Origin: Lachnospiraceae bacterium
GTDB lineage: Bacteria; Bacillota_A; Clostridia; Lachnospirales; Lachnospiraceae
Direction of reading: 5' to 3'
NCBI GenBank assembly: GCA_009774655.1
Contig: VSOD01000201.1
Location: 1-7,745 of the forward strand
DNA: 7,745 bases
A model generated the notes under the pieces. That model did not search any database. It had not been told where the DNA came from and saw nothing but the letters and a program-made list of their open reading frames with translations. Positions 1 through 5,423 of the stretch are shown here, one piece after another (within the stretch, counting starts at the first letter, position 1; the number at the start of each line of letters is the position of its first letter). Both the position numbers and the translations under genes were made by a program.

Positions 1-23
1 GGATAGGGGTTTTGATGTGCATA

Positions 24-135
24 AATGACACTTTCCGACAGCATACGGAATTTTTCAGCATATTTCCATATGTTTGTCGAACGGTTTATAAATTTCTTTC
101 TGTTTTCCATCGTCACATTTCAAAAAAGTGTCATT
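24..135. repeat. 11-bp inverted repeat AATGACACTTT in the leader
   Basis: AATGACACTTT at 24-34 is matched exactly, in inverse orientation, by AAAGTGTCATT at 125-135, with 90 bases between. The stretch 1-189 holds no convincing gene: frames that run through it only extend the downstream genes backwards and lack ribosome sites. The repeat could be part of a recombination or regulatory site ahead of the operon, but an 11-bp match at this spacing may also be chance. Confidence 0.35.
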
Positions 136-189
136 ACGACAGTGAAGGGGTACAAGGTTATCAGCCCCGGAAAGGAGGGAACGGAGCCT

Positions 190-351
190 ATGGAAAAATC
201 ACAGGAGCTCATCGGCATCTTACAGGCGATCAGCATTGTTGCGAAAAGCCTCGCCGCCAAGCTGATGCAGATCGAGAAGGAAGTGGAAGCCTACGAAGCC
301 GCGAAAGCGGCAGCACAGGAAAGGAAAGCGAAGAAAGGATGGAGGCGCTGA
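190..351 (+). CDS. Small helical protein of element cargo operon, function unknown
   Basis: This encodes a 53-residue protein beginning MEKSQELIGILQ. The start at 190 is chosen because AAAGGAGGG lies at 171-179, about 11 bases upstream, whereas the longer in-frame start at 25 has no ribosome site and would add an unlikely hydrophobic leader. The residues alternate as expected for one long amphipathic helix, possibly a coiled coil (LIGILQAISIVAKSLAAKL, then IEKEVEAYEAAKAAA), with a basic tail KKGWRR. No catalytic motif is visible. The TGA stop shares its A with the ATG of the next gene, so the two are translationally coupled. Its ISIVAxxL stretch resembles one in the small protein at 666-776, suggesting related helices. 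I know similar short proteins from clostridial integrative elements and phages, where their role is unknown. Confidence 0.7.
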   Translation: MEKSQELIGILQAISIVAKSLAAKLMQIEKEVEAYEAAKAAAQERKAKKGWRR

Positions 352-665
352 TGCGTAAGAAGGTTTTTATCTGCAGCCCCTTCCGCGGCGACATGGAAGG
401 GAATGCAAGGAAAGCGGCGGCCTACTGCCGCATGGCGTGTGAGCAGGGTTTCCTGCCTGTTGCGCCGCACCTCTTATTCCCGCAGTTCTTAAATGAGGGG
501 ATAGAGGAAGAGAGGCGGCTCGGCATCGCTATGGGGATGGAGCTGCTCGCCCTGTGTGACGAGGTGTGGGTGTTCGGGGAAGCCACCGAAGGGATGGCGG
601 CGGAGATTGCATCCGCCACGGAGCGGGGAAAGAAAATCATATTCAAGGAAACGGAGGGAATGTAA
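351..665 (+). CDS. DUF4406/DUF7768-like protein, nucleoside deoxyribosyltransferase-like fold
   Basis: This encodes 104 residues. The start at 351 overlaps the preceding stop by one base and has GGAGG at 341-345. The N-terminus KKVFICSPFRGD (residues 3-14) is the first strand and phosphate-type loop seen in the DUF4406/DUF7768 group, which belongs to the nucleoside 2-deoxyribosyltransferase-like superfamily. The middle FLPVAPHLLFPQFL (34-47) and the later LCDEVWVFG (68-76), with EGMAAE (80-85) on the next helix, complete the usual pattern; Glu85 sits where catalytic glutamates lie in true deoxyribosyltransferases. Length is normal for the family. Such genes are common cargo of phages and conjugative elements in Firmicutes, and a role in nucleotide or base metabolism is inferred only from the fold. 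A longer in-frame reading starting at 12 is rejected because it overlaps the upstream gene and lacks a ribosome site. Confidence 0.82.
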   Translation: MRKKVFICSPFRGDMEGNARKAAAYCRMACEQGFLPVAPHLLFPQFLNEGIEEERRLGIAMGMELLALCDEVWVFGEATEGMAAEIASATERGKKIIFKETEGM

Positions 666-776
666 ATGGGAAGTGAATTATTGAGGATTGCGGAAGGTTT
701 CTCCATCGTTGCGGAAGGTCTGCGCGGCCTTGCCAAAGCGGAGGGCGGCACGAAGGATAAGACGGTGAAAACCTAA
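666..776 (+). CDS. Small helical protein, probably C-terminally truncated
   Basis: This is a 36-codon reading frame starting one base after the stop of the DUF4406-like gene, with GGAGGG at 653-658 seven bases ahead. The product begins MGSELLRIAEGFSIVAEGL and has a helix followed by a Gly/Lys-rich link ending DKTVKT. From memory, similar small element proteins (some database entries carry the doubtful name 'rRNA biogenesis protein rrp5') start with such a helix and continue into a second domain opening TLEEVRAVLA. Here the frame stops just where that domain should begin, and RHS toxin sequence takes over in another frame (from about 769). I therefore read it as a gene cut at a recombination junction. 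Its helix resembles that of the 190-351 product. Confidence 0.55.
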   Translation: MGSELLRIAEGFSIVAEGLRGLAKAEGGTKDKTVKT

Positions 777-1062
777 AGGTACAGGAAAGCATAACCTTAA
801 AATAGAAGAAGTGGCAAGTCAAGTTAAAGATGGTACAATAGTTGCTGGTGGTGGAAAAGAGAAGGAAAGAGCTATAAGCACGCCAAAAGGTAAAAAGAGT
901 TCAAGAAGACCAGATATTCTGGTTGAAAAATCGGATGGCTCTTTATATGGTATCAATGTTGGACGGACTACGGCAAAGGGGGCACCGATAAAAAGAGAAG
1001 TAGAAGCAATATATGATTTGGAAGATGAAGGTATACCTATGTATTTTGTTGCTTATGATTAA
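769..1062 (+). CDS. Orphan RHS C-terminal toxin tip, REase-like nuclease (start missing)
   Basis: The frame is open from 769 to a TAA at 1060-1062, about 97 codons. The first possible start inside is a GTG at 811 with no clear ribosome site, so this is probably a tip without its own translation start. The product runs GTGKHNLKIEEVAS, then GGGKEKE, then SRRPDILVEKSDGSLYGINVGR, then KREVEAIYDLEDEGIPMYFV. This order (Glu on a helix, RRPDI, a strand after a turn, then a helix and final strand) matches toxin tips at the ends of RHS and other polymorphic toxins that are thought to have a restriction-endonuclease-like fold; the likely metal ligands are the Glu of GGGKEKE and the Asp of RRPDI, but the usual third-strand (D/E)xK is not clear (GINVGR). 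If active it would cut nucleic acid in a competitor. It abuts a truncated cargo gene and is followed by a candidate immunity gene at 1289. Confidence 0.6.
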   Translation, partial: KPKGTGKHNLKIEEVASQVKDGTIVAGGGKEKERAISTPKGKKSSRRPDILVEKSDGSLYGINVGRTTAKGAPIKREVEAIYDLEDEGIPMYFVAYD

Positions 1063-1106
1063 TGAGAAAATGAATCGTCTTTGAGAAGATTATGCAATAT
1101 GTTTTA

Positions 1107-1156
1107 GGTGTTAGTCAGCAAATGGGTCGGTGATGATATTTTGCTCACAGACTAAC
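1107..1156. repeat. Imperfect palindrome GTTAGTC...GACTAAC
   Basis: GTTAGTC at 1110-1116 followed by AGCAAA (1117-1122) pairs with TTTGCT (about 1140-1145) and GACTAAC (1150-1156), with a four-base bulge CACA on the right arm and a loop of about 17 bases. No T-run follows, so it is a poor terminator. The outer left arm GGTGTTAGTCA (1107-1117) reappears in inverse orientation at 6940-6950, which hints at the end of a small mobile element rather than a regulatory hairpin. Confidence 0.5.
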
Positions 1157-1225
1157 CAGTAATTTATGCAGGGTAACAAAGCGAAAATATGTCTACCAAT
1201 TCAGATGTTGCTTAACATCATGTAT

Positions 1226-1231
1226 TATAAT
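1226..1231 (+). promoter_or_regulatory. Possible -10 box for the 1289 gene
   Basis: A perfect TATAAT lies in AT-rich DNA 57 bases ahead of the ATG at 1289. TTGCTT at 1208-1213 would make a -35 box but the 12-base spacer is too short, and no better hexamer is seen at 16-18 bases. The -10 alone makes a local promoter plausible, which would let the candidate immunity gene be expressed without the toxin tip. Confidence 0.3.
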
Positions 1232-1288
1232 AATCGTAGGCAGAAAGAGTTTTATTTATTGATGTTCAATAAGGTATTGGAGGGTAGA

Positions 1289-1828
1289 ATGTCTATGGCA
1301 CAAACAGGTATTCAATTCCATGCACGAAAAAGTGAGATTATAGATTTCGTGCAAGAAATTGTTGAAAAAAATGATCTTAGGGTATACGGAATATCTATAT
1401 TTCCAAAATATGAGTCAAAAGAAATAAGTTCTTTTGATTATGAAAAATGTAAAAATTTCAGAAAAATTATTGTATGTAAAAATAAACTGAATATTGAAGA
1501 TGAAAAACAATATGGAGAATATTTAAAGCAACAGAAAGGAGATTTGTTTATTGACTTAGGAAAAGATGATGGAGTAGAATTAGTTGAATCCAGCATGGGC
1601 GTTCTTGCAAAGGATAGCATTGACATCTTTTGGAAAAAAATAATAACTTTATTTAAAAAAAGATTATTAAAAGGTGCTTATGTTGCGACACCACAGGGAT
1701 ATAAAAGATATTATCCGAAACACTGGTATACTGTAGGGGCAAAGGAGGCTTATGAAAAAGGTATAGTTATTAAGCCAATTGGTGGATGGAATTATTATAT
1801 GTTAGTAAATACGGAGGAGCATATTTAG
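1289..1828 (+). CDS. Candidate immunity protein, family not recognised
   Basis: This encodes a 179-residue protein starting MSMAQTGIQFHA. The start at 1289 is chosen for GGAGGG at 1279-1284, five bases upstream; an in-frame ATG at 1295 is also possible, and the in-frame start at 1166 lacks a ribosome site. The product is soluble, lysine-rich and has no signal peptide or membrane segment. Strand-like stretches RVYGISIFPKY, FRKIIVCKN and GDLFIDLGKDDGVELVESS suggest a mixed alpha/beta fold, and the C-terminal part has an aromatic patch (KRYYPKHWYTVG, GGWNYYMLV). I do not recognise the family. Its place just after the orphan RHS toxin tip at 769-1062, its strong AT bias and its size all fit a cognate cytoplasmic immunity protein; that assignment is inference from position only. 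Confidence 0.65.
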   Translation: MSMAQTGIQFHARKSEIIDFVQEIVEKNDLRVYGISIFPKYESKEISSFDYEKCKNFRKIIVCKNKLNIEDEKQYGEYLKQQKGDLFIDLGKDDGVELVESSMGVLAKDSIDIFWKKIITLFKKRLLKGAYVATPQGYKRYYPKHWYTVGAKEAYEKGIVIKPIGGWNYYMLVNTEEHI

Positions 1829-2190
1829 ATTAGGAATTAAGAGAATTAATTTCGCTGTTGAAAACCATTGAAAATAGAAGGTTGGTAGACAAGGACAAAA
1901 ATAAATAGTCAGCCCGGATAACGTATTTATATGGTTCCCCGGAAAGACGGGGCTGCCCAGACCATCAAATTGCAACTGACCGGAAGTCGGACATTAAAAG
2001 GCTCAGAACAAAAGGAGTATGATGTGAGTACCAACAAACATTAAAAGAAAGAGGGTTTTCCTATGGATATCATATCACAGATGAAATTGTTTGAGGAGAG
2101 TGATCCTGAAGATTTCGAAGCTTAGAACGACTGAATGCTACTATTCATAATCAATGACTTAGTTGAGTTAAAGGGTTAGATTTCTTAAAA
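1829..2190. other. Gene-poor debris between the first module and the IS remnant
   Basis: No credible full gene is seen here. The stretch holds a small GC-rich hairpin (CCCCG at 1937-1941 pairing with CGGGG at 1948-1952, loop GAAAGA). It also has a 20-codon reading frame at 2063-2125 that starts with MDIISQMKLFEE after a GAGGG-type site and stops at TAG. One base shift past that stop the reading continues briefly as LERLNATIHNQ, so it may be the frameshifted start of a lost gene. The region looks like the left-over of several deletions. Confidence 0.45.
2063..2125 (+). pseudogene. Short remnant reading frame MDIISQMKLFEE, family unknown
   Basis: Twenty codons open with ATG after GAGGG at 2051-2055, eight bases upstream. 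The frame ends DPEDFEA before TAG at 2123-2125. In the next frame the bases read LERLNATIHNQ, which would follow naturally on the acidic stretch, so a one-base change may have broken a longer gene. What it encoded cannot be told. Confidence 0.3.
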
Positions 2191-2218
2191 GGCAGTGTAA
2201 ATAGTCTGTGTCTCTGGT

Positions 2219-2281
2219 AAAAGTACCTCTTTTTGGTAAGAATCAAGATATGACAATTCTTATCGAAAAAGAGGTATTTTT
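2219..2281 (+). promoter_or_regulatory. Hairpin covering the transposase ribosome site
   Basis: The left arm at 2219-2243 (core TACCTCTTTTT and TAAGAAT) pairs with the right arm at 2256-2281 (ATTCTTATCGAAAAAGAGGT), with only a few mismatches and a loop of about 12 bases. The right arm contains the AGAGG Shine-Dalgarno for the ATG at 2282. Transcripts entering from outside would therefore hide the start site, a known way in which insertion sequences limit transposase made by read-through. The T-run after GAGGTA could also make it act as a weak terminator. Confidence 0.6.
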
Positions 2282-2382
2282 ATGCCAGTAGCAAAGAAAC
2301 AGATTCGATAGATTATTGTAGAGAACAAGTTAAACAGCGTAGCCAACGTCTACAGCCTGTTCAAAGACAGCTTCAAGAATAT
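2282..2382 (+). pseudogene. IS256-family transposase N-terminal fragment
   Basis: The frame opens ATG CCA GTA GCA AAG and reads MPVAKKQIR, then TAG at codon 10 (2309-2311), then IIVENKLNSVANVYSLFKDS and FKNMI before it merges with RHS sequence. This matches my recollection of clostridial IS256 (Mutator-type) transposase starts such as KKQIRDIIxENKLNSVxDVYSLxKDSFKDM. The stop most likely replaces a codon in the RDII stretch. About 33 of roughly 400 residues remain, none of them catalytic, so this is dead. Confidence 0.6.
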
Positions 2383-2934
2383 GATCAGGAGACGGGGCAG
2401 TATTACCTGAGGGCGACATACTATAATCCTGTAGTGGGGAGGTTCCTGCAGGAGGATACCTACCGAGGGGACGGGCTTAATCTGTATGCGTACTGTGCGA
2501 ATGATCCGGTGGGGTATTATGATCCGGATGGAAATAAAAAAGAATGCAAAAAGAATCCAGAAAATGCCAGTGATACAACAGTTTCAGTAACACCAAGTTC
2601 AAAGGAGTTGCGGAAGAACTTGGTTTCTGCAGGAACAAAAGAGCCGAGTTATCCCAATGCAGCACATCACATTGTTGCCGGTAGAGCACCGGGGGCTCAA
2701 AGTGCAAGAGATATTTTAGAAAAGTTTAAAGTAGATATTAATAATGCTGTAAATGGAGTATTCTTACCAACAACTAAAGATACGACGGAATCAACATATC
2801 ATCCCAGTTTACATACGAACAAATACTATGATAAGGTAAATAATTTACTGAATAAAGCAACAAGCAAGGATGATGTTTTAGACATATTGGATGATATTTC
2901 AGCGGCATTGTCAAATGGAACATTCATGAAATAA
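2374..2934 (+). CDS. Orphan RHS core tail with AHH nuclease toxin
   Basis: RHS homology begins at about 2374-2380 (YDQETGQYYLRATYYNPVVG), continues through GRFLQEDTYRGDGLNLYAYC and ends at the hallmark junction YYDPDG. The toxin follows at once. It carries NAAHHIVAG, then GVFLPTT, then YHPSLHTNKYY, the signature of the AHH family (HNH/Endo VII fold nucleases in polymorphic toxins). Counted from the GTG at 2434, the AHH histidines are residues 78 and 79, and further histidines lie at 123 and 127; all key residues seem present, so the tip looks intact. The frame is open back to 2254 but has no ATG; the GTG at 2434 lies inside the core homology and has no ribosome site. It is therefore probably a silent cassette that must recombine into a full RHS gene to be delivered. 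The Imm11-like gene at 3198 is the likely partner. Confidence 0.85.
   Translation, partial: QEYDQETGQYYLRATYYNPVVGRFLQEDTYRGDGLNLYAYCANDPVGYYDPDGNKKECKKNPENASDTTVSVTPSSKELRKNLVSAGTKEPSYPNAAHHIVAGRAPGAQSARDILEKFKVDINNAVNGVFLPTTKDTTESTYHPSLHTNKYYDKVNNLLNKATSKDDVLDILDDISAALSNGTFMK
2381..2511 (+). repeat. RHS core tail repeat, copy 1 (copy 2 at 3953-4083)
   Basis: This stretch aligns without gaps to 3953-4083, a constant offset of 1572 bases. I counted about 22 mismatches in 131 bases, near 83% identity. The match ends just before the DPDG junction, after the codons for the NPV/DPV motif. Such core repeats are the sites where RHS tips are exchanged. Confidence 0.85.
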
Positions 2935-3197
2935 CTAAGGAATGTAAAACAAATTATTTAAAAACGTACTTTTTACTTTGGTATTGGCTGACTATATTTC
3001 ACTCATGTGAATTTTATCAAGGTTGAATTTAACAGGATTTCAACTTAGTTTTGATTAGGTATTATTTGAAAATTTGGGTAGGCTGCACCAAAGAAGGGAG
3101 CAAGGACTAAAATCTTTTGTAATTATTGAATTTATTGGAGGGAATCAGTTTAGGATTTATAAAGTTGATATTATCAATAATAATTTGGAGGAAAGAA
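2935..3197 (+). other. Spacer between AHH toxin and Imm11-like gene
   Basis: No gene with a ribosome site is seen. It is AT-rich and has a short inverted repeat GTTGAA...TTCAAC near 3023-3045 and an odd palindrome TTGATA-T-TATCAA at 3165-3177, just ahead of the ribosome site of the immunity gene. The latter could be an operator, but there is nothing else to support that. A toxin-immunity spacer of about 260 bases is longer than usual. Confidence 0.4.
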
Positions 3198-3743
3198 ATG
3201 AAGATCTGGCAATTGTTTTTTGAAGTAGATAAGTATGACAATCTAGTACCTGTACAGTCGTTTACTGTGGATGAGATTCAGTCTTTTGATGGAAGAAGTA
3301 AAAAAGATAGTTGGCGACCTTTGGAAATAAAAAGAATGGAACCTGAAAAAAAATTGGAATTAAGTGATGCTCCCGGTTATGATTTTCCGATATTTAGCAA
3401 AAAGGCATTAGATTTGTTGAGACCACTTATTCAAGATTCAATCGAAGAATTGGAGGTACGGTTTGAGGAATCAGAGTATTGTGGTATTAATGTGACAAGA
3501 GTTTTAGATGTGATTGATTATTCAAAATCGAAATATAAGATGTTTCGTGATGGCAAACGAATTATGCGCTTTGAGAAATATGCTTTCAAAATTTGTGATG
3601 AATTGGTTAATTATAATATTTTTAAGATAATAGACGAACCAACAAGGAAAGCTTTTGTGTCAGACAAATTTAAAGATACTGTAGAAATGAATAGGCTCAC
3701 AGGTTTCAGATTTGAATTGGTTTGGGATAGTGAGGAAGAATAG
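3198..3743 (+). CDS. Imm11 (DUF1629)-like immunity protein
   Basis: This encodes 181 residues starting MKIWQLFFEVDKYDN. The start at 3198 has GGAGG at 3187-3191, seven bases upstream; the in-frame ATG at 3126 would add a hydrophobic leader and is not favoured. The layout fits the DUF1629/Imm11 family: an N-terminal strand of the YxLxxD type, a middle stretch DFPIFSKKALDLLRPLI with the conserved 'position of the domain on the page' helix, a segment RVLDVIDYSKSKYKM, then FKIxDEPTRKAFVSDKFKD and the C-terminal LTGFRFELVW. The family acts in the cytoplasm by binding and blocking toxin tips of polymorphic systems. No signal peptide or membrane segment is visible. It follows the AHH nuclease tip at 2374-2934, which is its likely partner, and it has its own ribosome site, so it may protect the cell even though the toxin cassette is silent. 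Confidence 0.72.
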   Translation: MKIWQLFFEVDKYDNLVPVQSFTVDEIQSFDGRSKKDSWRPLEIKRMEPEKKLELSDAPGYDFPIFSKKALDLLRPLIQDSIEELEVRFEESEYCGINVTRVLDVIDYSKSKYKMFRDGKRIMRFEKYAFKICDELVNYNIFKIIDEPTRKAFVSDKFKDTVEMNRLTGFRFELVWDSEEE

Positions 3744-3879
3744 TTTGGGCTATGCAGTGTTTTTACGCAAATAAAAAATATTATCCGCAATTGATCTTAA
3801 AACTGGAACGGATACAAAGCGTAGGAATGGTTGGAGATAAATCAAATAAAGAGCCCAATAGAGTTGAAACGGACGATAA

Positions 3880-4230
3880 GATAAAAAGAGAGTATATGCT
3901 GTCGGACAAACGAAAGAATATCAGAACGGGATCCTCTACATAGGACAGCAATATGGTCAGGAGACAGGGCAGTATTATCTGAAGGTCGGGTACTATAATC
4001 CTGTAGTGGGAAGGTTCCGGCAGGAGAATATCTACCGTGGGGACAGGCTTACCTTGTATGTGTATTGTGCGGATAATCCGGTGGTTTTATGTCAAGGAAA
4101 AGTAGAATTTAGGAATGTCCCTCTTTCCTTCATGATATGGGAATTGTTGATATCATATAAAATACTATATGGAATTCAAAATAAATATGTATCTGTCCAA
4201 TATATATTATATGCAGGTAGTTTGATATAA
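3880..4230 (+). pseudogene. Decayed RHS core tail without toxin
   Basis: After a TAA at 3877-3879 the frame is open and by 3895 reads YAVGQTKEYQNGILYIGQQY, then QETGQYYLKVGYYNPVVG, GRFRQENIYRGD and LYVYCADNPV. This is the last part of an RHS core, beginning at the YDAFG position. Compared with copy 1 several conserved residues are changed (GRFLQED to GRFRQEN, GDGL to GDRL, ANDPV to ADNPV), which suggests loss of selection. The DPDG junction is missing; homology stops at 4083 and the rest of the frame (to TAA at 4228-4230) is AT-rich sequence with no likeness to a toxin. There is no start codon with a ribosome site. A reading frame at 3752-3943 in another frame overlaps its beginning and is not credible. 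Confidence 0.75.
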
Positions 4231-4231
4231 T
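4223..4231 (+). promoter_or_regulatory. Extended -10 promoter for the membrane protein gene
   Basis: TGATATAAT is a full extended -10 element (TG at 4223-4224, one base, then TATAAT at 4226-4231). The -35 position (about 4203-4208, TATATT) is poor, as is common with extended -10 promoters. It would start transcription near 4238, about 70 bases ahead of the ATG at 4308, and overlaps the dead end of the RHS remnant. Confidence 0.45.
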
Positions 4232-4307
4232 ATGATCGGATCACGAAAGATTTTGCCTTTCAAAATTTTATAAAGCGAATTTACAAAAGTGGAGGTACAG
4301 GGTATAT

Positions 4308-5003
4308 ATGGATGATATTTTGGAGAGATTTGAGATACATGATTTTTTTGGAATCTTGTTACCTGGGATGACATTTTTAATATTATTGTATTTTATGGAT
4401 TTTCCGCTATTGAGGGATGAGATTGCTTTGTTATCTCAAACATTCGAGATTATCCTATTTGTTCTTGCAAGTTATGTTTCTGGCACGCTGATACAGGAAA
4501 TCGCTTCATGGGTTGATGATAAGTTAATTAATCTGCGTAAAAACGCAAGAGGAAGATTCTTCTTTGATAATTCGAAAGTATTTCAAGGCGCAGAGCTGAC
4601 AAAAGTAAAAGAACTTGTGAAGGATTTATTAGGCAGAAGAGGGAGCAATGACACTGAAGTTACACCAGATGGCTGCAGTGCAGTATATTTTATGTGTAAA
4701 GCCCACTTGGAAAACATTGGGAAAATGGATGATGCAGATAAATATGATGCGGTATATGAAATGAGCCGCAACTTTATTGTATGTAATTTCTTTGTTTTAA
4801 TCTGCCTGCTTTTTATGATGTGGCTAACATCTGGCTGCGAAGGTTCTTGCGGTGTCATAATGATTTATCTGATCATATCAACACCCATATTTGGACATCG
4901 TGCTGTAAGATATTCTAAAATGAGAGTAAGAAAGATCTTAAGGCAGTACATGGATTTAAGAAATACTGAAAAAGCCAAATCGAATGGAGGATTACAAGGA
5001 TGA
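4308..5003 (+). CDS. Four-helix integral membrane protein, function unknown
   Basis: This encodes 231 residues. GGAGG at 4291-4295 lies 12 bases ahead of the ATG, slightly far. The protein opens MDDILERFEIHDFFGILLPG; the short amphipathic lead into (Y/H)DFFGxxxPG is typical of a loose group of bacterial membrane proteins of unknown function. Two membrane helices lie at about 13-33 and 46-65, a soluble loop of about 85 residues follows (charged, with KVKELVKDLLGRRG and a small Cys/Asp-rich stretch TPDGCSAVYFMCKA), then two more helices at about 154-172 and 179-198 and a basic tail RVRKILRQYMDLR. The hairpin-loop-hairpin layout puts the loop and tail on the cytoplasmic side by the positive-inside rule. 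It sits behind an RHS remnant that lost its toxin, so it may be an immunity protein for a lost membrane-active toxin, or an unrelated passenger. Confidence 0.7.
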   Translation: MDDILERFEIHDFFGILLPGMTFLILLYFMDFPLLRDEIALLSQTFEIILFVLASYVSGTLIQEIASWVDDKLINLRKNARGRFFFDNSKVFQGAELTKVKELVKDLLGRRGSNDTEVTPDGCSAVYFMCKAHLENIGKMDDADKYDAVYEMSRNFIVCNFFVLICLLFMMWLTSGCEGSCGVIMIYLIISTPIFGHRAVRYSKMRVRKILRQYMDLRNTEKAKSNGGLQG

Positions 5004-5084
5004 AGGAATAGATTTATTAGGTCGGACGTGGGCCAGAAGGTTTTACTAAAAAGTAGGCAGTGTAAGCGAAAGAGGATTATGAGA

Positions 5085-5234
5085 ATGGATATGGTGTCAT
5101 CAATAGCGAAAAGCGTAAGAGTGCAATTGCTTGATAAATACAGAGATGGGAAGTCTTTTAAGGTGGATTTTTATAATCCTGTAAATGAGAACCTAACTAC
5201 AATGTATGATATGGCGTTTAGCAGAATATTATAG
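5085..5234 (+). CDS. Small ORF of 49 residues, unknown
   Basis: The frame starts at ATG 5085, nine bases after GAGG at 5072-5075; an ATG at 5079 is too close and longer starts have no ribosome site. The product reads MDMVSSIAKSVRVQLLDKYR followed by DGKSFKVDFYNP and ends MAFSRIL. It has a mix of helix and strand without recognisable motif. It may be a real small gene, or the C-terminal remnant of a larger one. The sequence just ahead (AGGCAGTGTAA at 5055-5065) matches the end of the IS256 remnant, so it may lie on a deletion scar. Confidence 0.35.
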   Translation: MDMVSSIAKSVRVQLLDKYRDGKSFKVDFYNPVNENLTTMYDMAFSRIL

Positions 5235-5365
5235 CTCTTAACGCAGAGAATCGAAGGATTCCAAAGATGAATGGCAATACATAAAAGATGTTTCCGGAGG
5301 TATCGCAATCCAGATTAGAAGCTTATCATAAAATGAGATAAACATATATAATCGTACTTAATGAA

Positions 5366-5423
5366 TAGACCCTCTTACTGTTAAGAATTCCGACATGTTG
5401 CTCCTTAACAGTAAGGGGGTCTA
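5366..5423 (+). promoter_or_regulatory. 20-bp hairpin at the RHS core boundary, covering a ribosome site
   Basis: TAGACCCTCTTACTGTTAAG at 5366-5385 and CTTAACAGTAAGGGGGTCTA at 5404-5423 are inverted repeats with one mismatch and an 18-base loop. The right arm contains AAGGGGG, a fair Shine-Dalgarno, and its last base is the A of the ATG at 5423, which opens the RHS fragment. The DNA to the left is AT-rich and to the right GC-rich, so the hairpin marks a junction. No T-run follows either arm, so a terminator is unlikely. It could be a left-over pair of insertion-sequence ends or a leader hairpin. Confidence 0.6.

Larger units (their letters stand above)
2191..2388 (+). mobile_element. IS256-family insertion sequence, 5' remnant
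   Basis: GGCAGTGTAAATAGTCTGTG at 2191-2210 has the look of an IS256-family terminal inverted repeat. It is followed by a long hairpin (2219-2281) and by the first codons of a transposase at 2282. Homology to the transposase runs to about 2370-2385, where the sequence passes into the tail of an RHS core in another frame. The right end of the element and the catalytic DDE part are absent, so it cannot move by itself. The deletion that removed them most likely also made the RHS junction. Family recognition is from memory of IS256 leader and N-terminal sequences. Confidence 0.6.

Noticed and set aside
12..350. Long upstream extensions of the two first genes, from 12 and from 25
   Set aside because: They overlap each other in different frames, have no ribosome site, and give unlikely N-termini. 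Starts at 190 and 351 have GGAGG sites and match family length.
422..751. Minus-strand open frame opposite the DUF4406-like gene
   Set aside because: It is a shadow of the GC-rich plus-strand gene: Ser/Pro-rich composition and no ribosome site.
2477..2707. Minus-strand open frame opposite the AHH module
   Set aside because: It is antisense to recognisable RHS and AHH motifs and has no start signal.
3752..3943. Plus-strand 63-codon frame after the Imm11-like gene
   Set aside because: No ribosome site, lysine/arginine-rich without motif, and its end overlaps the RHS remnant in a different frame.
4583..4858. Minus-strand open frame opposite the membrane protein gene
   Set aside because: It is antisense to a well-supported gene, has low-quality composition and no ribosome site.
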